DNA of 64,000 nucleotides from Meloidogyne chitwoodi (Eukaryota > Nematoda > Chromadorea > Rhabditida > Meloidogynidae): assembly GCA_015183035.1 (NCBI GenBank), contig JACZZP010000013.1, forward strand, positions 1,984,001 to 2,048,000. The letters run 5' to 3'. Numbering within the stretch: position 1 is the first letter of the stretch; each line of letters starts with the position of its first letter. The notes under the pieces were generated by a model, which was given only the letters and a program-made list of their open reading frames with translations, was not told the DNA's origin and ran no database searches. A program made the translations under genes and the position numbers. Of this stretch, positions 55,348-64,000 are shown in pieces.

Positions 55348-58300
55348 TTTTGAATAATAAAAATTAAAAAAATAATTTTTCTTAAATGACTTGAGTAATT
55401 ATTAAAAATAAACCTGAAAAGAAAATTAAAAAAAAACACACAAGAATGCAAAGAAGAAGTATAATAAGTAAAGAATATTATACAATGAAATACAATATTA
55501 AAAAGAAAAATACAAAAATTCCGGAAAACTTTAAAAAATACAAAAAAGTTGAAAAATACAATAGATAAAAAAAATAAACTTTTAAGACTACAACAGAAAT
55601 ACAAGTTTGTAAAAATATTAAAGAGAAAATTAAGTTTAAAAAAGTTGAAAATACAATATTAGATAGAACAAAAATAAACTTTAAACTCAACAAATAAAAA
55701 TACAAAAATTTCGGAAAACTTTAAAAAATACAATAATATTGTAATAACTTAAAAAATACAAAAAGACAAGTTTGTAAAAATATAGTAAAATATTTTTAAA
55801 AAATAAAATAAATAATTGTAAAATGTCTAACTAACAAAAATAAATAAATTAACAATAAATAATTTTATTTATGAAAAGAAAATAAATTTTTAAAACAGCA
55901 GCAAACAAGCTTAATAAAATAGAGTAAATAATTATACATATATATTTTTTAAAGCTTTATTTTTATTTAAAAAATAAATATATGACGGAAGAAAAAAATA
56001 ATATTTTACAAAAATATCAAAGATGCCCATAAATTGCCTGAGGCTATTTAATCTTTTTCTTTAAAAAATTTATTTTTTTAAAATAAATATATAGGTCTTA
56101 GACAAATATTTACACTAAATATGTATTATTTTTTTTAATATTATTTTTTTACAGATTAATTGCCAAATGGCTATATTTTCTTCACTTTTTAATAATAATA
56201 AAAAATTATTTTTAATATTTAATATATGTTGCATTTACTAAAAAAAAAGAAAATATATATTTTCTTTTGTATGAAAAAATGGTTTAATTAAATTTATTAT
56301 TATTAAAAATATAATAAATAAATTAAAAATAAAATTTATATAAAAATAAGAATTGGATTTTTTAGTTTAAATAGTCTCCCCTATACACAGGAAGTATAAT
56401 ATATTTTAATTACTTTTACTAATTTAGAAAAAAAGATAAAAATAAATATATTTTTATTTCTAATAATTGTGCTAGTACAAAAGAATATTCTGAGGACTAT
56501 TAAAATAAAATAAATTAAAAAATTATTATTATAATTTTTAATTATTAAAAAAAAAATAAAGTCGAGAGAGTTTCTCTTATTTTTACAATAACTCTTTTGG
56601 TATATTAAATTTAAAAAAATAAATAAAAATACAAGTAATTAATTTTTGCAAAAATAATTAATTTTAAACGTTTATTTTTTAACTAATTATTTTCTCTCGA
56701 CTCAATTAAATGATAAAATCCTCCATTTACGTCTTTTTAATTTATGAACAATAATATATATTATTTTTTTCGTCATAATTTAAAAAAGATTAGTTAATTT
56801 TACGTAAATTTTAAAAATAAAATAATTTAAAAATTTATTTTAATTTTTAAAAATAAATATTTCAAATTGTGAGAAAGGCCAAAAATTAAACTATATTATT
56901 AAATTTTATTTATTTATTTTTTTTTGAAATAAATATCTTAAGGAAATCTATATATCTCTTTCTAAATTAAAATATAATAGTGTTTGTGAAATATTTTTGA
57001 TAAGCTTAGAAATAAAATATATATTCATTCATTAGCGTCATTTCTCAAACTTGAATAATTTTAAGCAGGAAAGTAAACAGGAAATTGCGTTATGAGAGAA
57101 AAATAGAAAAAGAATATCCCATTTTTAGATGAGAGAATATGATGTAAAAAATACAATATCTAAATTATATAAGTTTGTAAACTTAGATGTCCATAAAGTA
57201 AATAAATTAAGATAATTTTTTTAAGTTTTAAGCCTGAGAAACAAGTTTGTAATAAGAAGTTAATAATATTCAATAATGTAAGGCAGATTTAAATTTTAAG
57301 CTGGAAAGTTATTGTAAAAATAAATACAGAAATACAAGTTTGTAAATAAACTTAAAAATACAAGTTTGTAAATAAACTTAGAAATACAACATATCATCAG
57401 AATTTAAAGGTGGGAAACGAAGAGATTTAATTAAAAAATTTTTTTCATATTGTCCCTAATTCTGTAAAATAGAGAAAAAATGTCATTTACACAGGGAAAA
57501 ATAGTGCAAAAATAAAAGTTTATTTTCTAGAAAAAGGGGGAAAAGCATGGAAAATTAATTTATTATGGTAGAATAAATATTATAAAAAATTAATTTTTTT
57601 TATAAAATAATTAAAAAATGTAATAAGTAATTTATTAATTTTATAGTCATTTACTTTAATTTTTAATTAATTTATTAATTAAAAAAATAAATATTTAAAA
57701 GGTTTAGACATTTTCAAATAAAATATATTTTTGAAGTGTATTTATTAGCTTAAATTTCTTAAAAAAATAAAATGAGGACATAAAACCAAAATATTATAAT
57801 TCTTCTCTTTTTCCCAATTTAAATTTTTAATTATATAACACAATGCAGGTAAATATAATAAATATTAGAGTATGTTATTTGTTTTATCAATAAAAAAAAA
57901 TTTGTCATAAATTCATTGGTATTTAGCATTTGGCATTTTATATAAAATTTTAAATTAAAAAGTACTAGTAGACCGAAAAAATATAATAGTCTTTAAAAAA
58001 AAATCGGGGGTGGGTACAACTTATAAAATAATTAAAAAAGTGACAGAAGTTATTAAAAAATTAAAAAAATTAATATTTAAATTAATTTAAATAATTTTTA
58101 AAATTAAATTAGAAAATTATATTAATAAAAAATGCAAATAAATATACGCACTTTACGCTCTAGTGAAGAATATAATAAAAAGAAAAAGTAATTTGATGCT
58201 TCGGTGAGTCAATATAGAGCATTTTTAATAATAATATGCTTCTTTGTATAATTAAAAATAATAACGTAGAAAAATAAATTCTGGTTTTTGAAAAATAATA

Positions 58301-61000
58301 AATTTTAGATAAGATTGCACTTAAAAAGTACAGATGCTTCTACGCAAACTTATAAATAAACTAAAATACTTTTACAAACTTAAAAACTTAAATCATTGAA
58401 ATAAAACTTTTAAAACACTTAAGTTAGAGTAAAAACTTAGAGAAATTAAAACTTTTTTTACTCATTTCTATGTTTGTAAACTTGTTTTTTATTTAAACTT
58501 GAACTAAAAATACATTATTAAAACTTAAATTTACAAACTTAAAATTCTAAAAACTTAAGTTTAAATATAAAAATTGTAATTTTATTAAATAAATCTCTTT
58601 TTTATATTAAAACAACTGTACACTTGTGTTGTATTAATTCAATTTAAATTAAATCTTCTCTAGTTTGTGCTTTAAATACCTTTTTTTAATTTAATTAAAT
58701 TATTTATCCGAATCTCATAATTTTATTCTTTTCTAAACACATATAAATACTAAAAACCGAGACAAACAAATTAAAAATGAAACAAACATAAATAATAATG
58801 GGTTATTTGAGTTAAAAGATTTTTAATTTAATTTTTTGAAATTTTTTAAAATTTATATTTGCAAAAATGAAATATTAAAAATCTAATTGAACAAACCTTT
58901 CCCCTTAATAATTTTATATTGAAAAAATTAAATTATTTCATAATATAATTTAATTTAAATAGAAAATTAAATTTGCAAAAAAAAAATTATAAGAAAAGAT
59001 ATAAAGAAGAAATTTCTTAAATAATTAATAAAATTTAGCAAATATTTAACAAAAAAATAAATTTTAAAATGGTTCGCCTTTAAAATTTTTAACATTTCAA
59101 TTTTGGTAAAAAATTTAAATATCGAAAAAACTTCAAAATAATTTAAAAAAAAACAATTTTTGGGCGAAAATAAATTAATTTATAAATTTTTTTACTAATT
59201 AACTAAAATACTCAAATAATCCTCTAACTAATATAATAAAATGATTGAAAACAAATAAATAAATATATATAAAAAGAAAAAAACAAATACATATAAAATA
59301 GTAATAGTGTCAAAACATAACAAATAAAGAACAAAAACAAGAAGATATGTATGATTGATTAAAGTAGAGTAATTAATTAAAGTGAGAAAAATTATATTTT
59401 ACAATTGTAATAAAACTAAGAATCTCAAGTATTGGTAAAAACTTAAATTGTCTTACAACTCTTAACATTATTTGATAATCTTAAGTTTTTAAGTTTTAAT
59501 ATAAAAACTCAAGTTAATATAAACTCAAATTTTTTAAGTTGTAATAATAAAACTATTTAACAAAACTAACTTGTTTTTAAGTTTTCGCAATAAAACATGA
59601 AAACTTAAGTTTTAGTAAAAAAATTGGCAAAACTTGAATATTTAATGTTTTTTAAATAAAACTTAAGCGCTTGTTTATATAGAAAATAAACAACTAAAAA
59701 TAACGTAAATAACAAATTATTTAAAACCTAAAAATAACTTTATTTTTTTAATTATAAAAAATTCACATAAAAATACCAAAAAAAGTTTTACCCATAAAAT
59801 TCCCTTTCACAAGCTAATTTTTAAACTAAATTTAAAATATTTATTTATTTTTATAATTTTAAAATTCTAAATTTGTCATCTACAAAAATGTCACATTTTT
59901 AATTATCAAATTATTACATCACTAAATTAATTTTCTAAAATAAAAAATATTTAAAAATAAATAAAATAATAATTTTCCCACTTTTCATAACAAATTTTAC
60001 ATAGAAAAATAAACGATTAAAATTTTTTTTAAAAAAATATATATTTCTAAAAAATTATTTAAAAATAGATTACAATTTTTAAAGAAAAAATTAATTTTTT
60101 TTTTCAATTAAGAAAAATAAAGAGAGAAATTAAGAATTTTTTTAAAACGCCAAAAAGTCAGGAAATTGGTGTAAAGATTTTTAAAAAAAAATTCTTTTGG
60201 TTAGTTATAAATTAAAAAATATTATTTTAAGAAATATCAAAATATTTCTTTAATTTAAAAAAAAAAAGTAAAAAGGTGAGAAAATGTCAAATAAATTAAA
60301 AAATATAATTTCTATAAATTTTTTACTTTATAACTAAAAAAAAAATTTTTTTTTTTTAGTGGAATAAAATATTTTTCTACTACAAAGTCTCTATTTAAAA
60401 TAGCAAAAAAACAAAAAAAATTAAAAATTCATAATATTTAAAAATAAAAATAATTTCCGGTAGTTACTTATTTTTTCCAACTTTTTATTTTTTTAAGTAT
60501 TTATTAAAAAATATATTAAATCTATAAAAAAAAAAGTTGAGATATTGGAGAGTATCAAAGTAAAATAACACATAAAAATTAAAAAAAAAACGAGAAAAAA
60601 TATATATTAAAAAATTATTACCTAGTTATAAAAATTTATTTTTATTTTCTACATTTATTAAATTTTTAAATAAAAATTTAATAAATTAAATTTTTCAAAA
60701 AATATTGAAATTTATATCAAAGTCCCAAAAAAAAAAACAAGAAAAAATAGAAACAACGGACGGTAATACTACTATATAAGAGATGTTTTTTTGTAAAACA
60801 ACAAAACAAAAATAAAAAAGAAACAAACAAATAAACAAAGAGAAAAACATAAAAACATCTCCTAAACAAATAAAACACAAAACATATAAAACAAATAAAA
60901 GAGAAACAAAGAGAAAAACATAAAAACATTTATATAACAAATGTTTTTTTTAAAAAAAAACATTTACCAAACAAACAAAAATTTTCTTTTATCTTAATTA
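55348..61000. other. Gene desert, extremely AT-rich
   Basis: Over 5.6 kb with no exon I can support. It consists of A-runs, T-runs, ATATAT tracts, and many AAGTTTGTAAA / TTTACAAACTT units (55560-55790, 57160-57380, 58340-58600, 59440-59650). The block 60780-60940 is a simple acaaaac/aaaacataaaa sequence that creates Cys/Phe-rich spurious ORFs. It may hold the regulatory region of the peptide precursor gene that starts at 55347. Confidence 0.65.
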
Positions 61001-64000
61001 TTAAAGTTGATATTGGGTTCCAAGTTTTTGTTTTAATGCTGGTGGGAATTGGGCAACAAAAGAATTCCAATTTTCTTGTCCAACTTGTAGTTTAAATGCA
61101 GAAAGTATCTAATAAGAGAAGAAGGAATTTTTTAAAGATAAAAAATAATTTTTTTTTAAACTTTCCCCTTAATAATTATTTTCTTTAAAGCGTTAAAGAA
61201 AATATTAAAAAATAAAAAAATTAATCTAAAATAAATATAAATATTCTAATTAATTCGATGATTTAAAATAATAAAAAAAAAAGAAAAAAATTGGGAATAT
61301 TTAAAAATATTAAATAAAAAATATATACTATAATATTCGCGTAATTAAAAAAAAAAAAGTTTAAAAAAATTATTTATATTATAATTTATAAAGTTTTAAC
61401 TCCCAATGGTATTTGAAGGTGTCCTTTTATTATATATAAACCAAATATATAAATAGAAAAAAATTTTTTTAAAAGGTATTGTACCTTTATGAACATGTTT
61501 TGTTCCCTAATATATTCACAAAGGTATGAAAGAGTCAAAACTTTATTTTATTTATTTATTTAAATTTAATAAAATAACCAACCCGACCAAACATAAAACG
61601 AAGTTCTTCACTAGGTGTTTGCCAAGAAGCTATAGCATCACACAAAAATATAAAATAAGCAGCAACTCCTTGAGGATTACAATTAATCATTAAACAAAGT
61701 CCACGAAAAGCACTCTCTTTTTCATCGTTGTCACGAACATTTCTTAATGCTAAACACCAAGGTCTAATAAAATCGGCCAAGAAAGGAGATACTTCTGTGC
61801 TACAAAAAAGTCCAAAACGGCCAAGTGTGATTGCTTAAATATTTTTAGATGAGAAAAGTGTGTTAACGAAATTCTAATAAGTAACTAAATAGAAAACAAA
61901 AGTCCATATACTCTAATAAATTAAAAAATTTAAAATTAAAACCTGTATTTTCAAGTAGCGTTTTAGGTCCTTTATCTCTGTTCATCACAACAATAAGTTG
62001 TGGTAAAATTATTGGAATATATTGTCTCATTTGGTCGCCAATATTAATCGCAATTTCTCCAAGTGCCCATATCGCATCTTAGAATTTTAAATTAAAAAAC
62101 GAAAATTAATACTTTAGGTAAACACCCTAATTATTCGTAAGAAAATTATTTTATATTTACCCAAAAACTAAATATATTATTTTCTTGCGATTAAATAGGG
62201 TATTCATCTTAAACATAAAATTAAAAAATAAAATAAACTAACTATTACAAACAGAAACATGTTCAGGATTTAAATTTTGAGCAAGTATAGGTATAAATTG
62301 ATGTACATTAGGTTGTAGATATGAATAACATGCTTTGGATAAATCGCCTAATAAAGCAAAAGAACTTTGGCGAACTTCGTTTGTTGGATCCTTTAATTAT
62401 TTCTTTTTAAATAAAAATTTAAATTAAAAAAAAAACCTGAGAACAAATATATACAAGTTGATTTAAATTGCTTTGTTCAACTAAAGGCTCAATATAATCG
62501 CGCAAAGCTTCAGTAAGTTCAGAAAGAAGGTCTAATGCAACGATTAGAAAATCTTTGTCTGTTTGATCATTTAGAGCTTGTTGTACTGCTAAAAATATAA
62601 ATAAAACTTTATTTTGAAGTTCAATTTAAATTTAAAAAAATATTTTAGAAGTTTAAAACGTGTTTAACAATTAAAAAGTAAATATTTGTCCTCTGCTAAG
62701 TTTATTTCACTCAAAAGTTCTCGAACTCCAACCACTCGTCACAAAACTTAACACCTTAACCACTAAACCACGTTCAACTTACATACATTCTTTCAACTTT
62801 CTCTACAAATAATAAAACATATCTTTAAAAATTCTATAATTACTAGTTTCGGCATTAACAAATTTTCAATTTTATTAAATAAAAAATTAATCAAAATAAA
62901 CCTGAAGAAGCCGTTGCAGCAGCTGCTGCTGTTTGACTTTGTTGTAATGTTGTCGAAATAATATGAACACAACGTTGAAAGACAGGTTCAGCATATGGAA
63001 GAAATGAGCAATGCAAAGCTGTAGCTACAGAAGAAATACATTCAAGTAAAGGAAATAATTCTTTATCATCATCTTTAAGGATTGACCATTTAGCCATTAA
63101 AGGTTGCATTAACATATCTACAAATGGAGGATCTGCTAAATTTGCACCAACACTGTCTGCAAGAGTTCCAACTGCATCATAGAGAATTAATAGATTTTTT
63201 GCCTATAATTTAAAATATAGATATAATGGTTAAAACACATTTTTAAATAATTTGAACTTGTCAGTGAACATCCCATTTATTAACAAAATATAATAAATAA
63301 AATTATCAAAACATTAGAAAAAAATAAAAAATTAATTGAAAGAAAAAAATGTTTCGCGAATAAATGGGGTGTTACCCTAAAGTAAACGAATTTCATCAAA
63401 TAATTTAATAAAGTTTTAATAACTCAAAAAAACCTGATAACGCTTAAAAGCTTCTACCAAAGTTCCAAGTATCTCAGCTAAATAAGGAACAAGTTCTTGA
63501 CCTCAAAGATACATCATTATTTATAATTTTTTTATTTTAAGTTTCTTACAAGCTTCTTCCTCAAATGTAGCAAATGCAGAACAAGCAGCTTCCTAAAATA
63601 TAAAAAAATTGAAAAAGAAATTAAAATTAGAAATTAAACCTGTACACGCTTGTTTCTATCCAAAATACGTGCTAGCAACTTAAAATTAAAAAATGTTAAA
63701 TAAAAAAATAATTAAATCAACCTTACTCAAATTAATTAGAATTTATTAAGTATAAACACCCCATTTATTCGCAAGAAAATTAGTTTATACCAAAATTGAC
63801 TTAAACAATAAAATTGTTTTTTTGCGAATAAATGGGTTGTGTACCCAAACTTAATTCCAATTAATTTTTTTAACTCAAAAAATAATGAAAACCTCTTTAA
63901 GCAATTGAGTAAACATAGGATCCTGAGGTTGTTGTACAACAAAATGGCAATAACGTGAAAGTGTCCAACAAGTAATTGAGCGAACCAAAGCACGATTATG
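61001..64000 (-). CDS. imb-2: Transportin (importin beta-2), C-terminal part
   Basis: HEAT-repeat nuclear import receptor for PY-NLS cargo; the N-terminal half lies beyond the window. From the edge: [34 protein letters not shown], then [180 protein letters not shown] and the end [20 protein letters not shown]...[15 protein letters not shown] at 61001. About ten exons seen. The order and spacing follow human TNPO1 closely. Introns contain three related MITEs and one tRNA-like element. Confidence 0.93.
62112..62215. mobile_element. Transportin-intron MITE, copy A
   Basis: Left arm AAACACCCTAATTATTCGTA then AGAAAAT; right arm reverse complement GAATACCCTATTTAATCGCA then AGAAAAT. Imperfect terminal repeats of about 30 bp, same family as copies B and C. 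Confidence 0.75.
62711..62776 (-). mobile_element. tRNA-like element
   Basis: Reverse strand CGTGGTTTAGTGGTTAAGG (A-box, strong) and GGAGTTCGAGAACTTTTG (B-box variant). In a transportin intron. Confidence 0.6.
63263..63390. mobile_element. Transportin-intron MITE, copy B
   Basis: Left arm TGAACATCCCATTTATTAAC; right arm reverse complement GTAACACCCCATTTATTCGC. Central A-rich filler. Confidence 0.72.
63730..63866. mobile_element. Transportin-intron MITE, copy C
   Basis: The clearest copy: left AATTAATTAGAATTTATTAA ... ACACCCCATTTATTCGCAAG; right reverse complement AATTAATTGGAATTAAGTTT ... ACAACCCATTTATTCGCAAA. Inverted termini of about 45 bp around a 40-bp middle. Confidence 0.8.

Noticed and set aside
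55344..55705. Two Phe/Leu-rich ORFs upstream of the peptide precursor
   Set aside because: Low-complexity AT-rich sequence with no acceptable splice to the precursor start and no similarity; treated as non-coding.
60695..60940. Two overlapping minus-strand ORFs rich in Phe/Cys/Leu
   Set aside because: They arise from acaaa/aaaacataaaa simple sequence; no splice context and no conservation expected.

Overview
The window is nuclear DNA from a nematode. It is very AT-rich (roughly three quarters or more A+T by eye) and densely packed with short-intron genes. Introns mostly open gtttttt/gtaaat and close tttttag/tttaaag, and several genes look nematode-like: a zyxin family gene with a possible LIM-only short form, PAN-domain secreted proteins, and genes nested in introns. 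The AT content and gene style suggest a plant-parasitic clade such as root-knot nematodes (Meloidogyne), but that is inference; no diagnostic marker is present. No prokaryotic, viral or organellar features were seen.

Layout. 0.4-11 kb, plus strand: a sterol O-acyltransferase (MBOAT), a short-chain dehydrogenase and the condensin-like ATPase SMC5. 11.5-15 kb plus: the Sec1/Munc18 protein SLY1/SCFD1, convergent with a minus-strand secreted three-PAN-domain protein (15.1-17.7 kb). 18.2-21.6 kb minus: VPS4, the ESCRT ATPase, with a plus-strand seven-TM receptor nested in one of its introns. 21.9-25.3 kb plus: malic enzyme, divergent from VPS4. 25.8-28.3 kb: TTC36 (minus) and mitochondrial ClpP (plus) as a tight divergent pair. 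29.3-31.5 kb minus: CLN3/battenin. 32.6-39.9 kb plus: zyxin-like protein. 40.4-50.5 kb minus, in tandem: SLC33A1 acetyl-CoA transporter, PRELI protein, EMC5 and NDUFAF6. A plus-strand small secreted protein gene is nested in a SLC33A1 intron. 50.8-55.3 kb minus: an unknown low-complexity ORF and a candidate secreted peptide precursor. About 55.4-61 kb is a gene-poor, extremely AT-rich stretch. 61-64 kb minus: the C-terminal part of transportin (importin beta family), cut by the window edge.

Between and inside the genes is a rich layer of small mobile and repeated DNA. About 17 short tRNA-like elements with Pol III A/B-box-like sequence are scattered on both strands, most of them in introns; some share a 3' tail and they look like a tRNA-derived SINE family. 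One is interrupted by an inverted-repeat element. A hAT-like MITE with an 8-bp target duplication, a GC-rich inverted-repeat element, and three copies of one MITE family inside the transportin introns are also visible. Two interspersed motif families (cores TCAGAATT and GGACATTTTG) form tandem arrays in many introns. The most unusual coding observation is in the 5' half of the zyxin-like gene: four successive GC-rich exons stay open in two reading frames, and the upstream exon joins only to the 'wrong' one.

The genes are mostly housekeeping genes of membrane traffic (SLY1, VPS4, EMC5, CLN3, SLC33A1), mitochondria (ClpP, NDUFAF6, PRELI, malic enzyme) and the nucleus (SMC5, transportin). There is no single pathway cluster. 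All gene models below were spliced by eye from frame, GT/AG and family similarity; exon edges not explicitly given are approximate.
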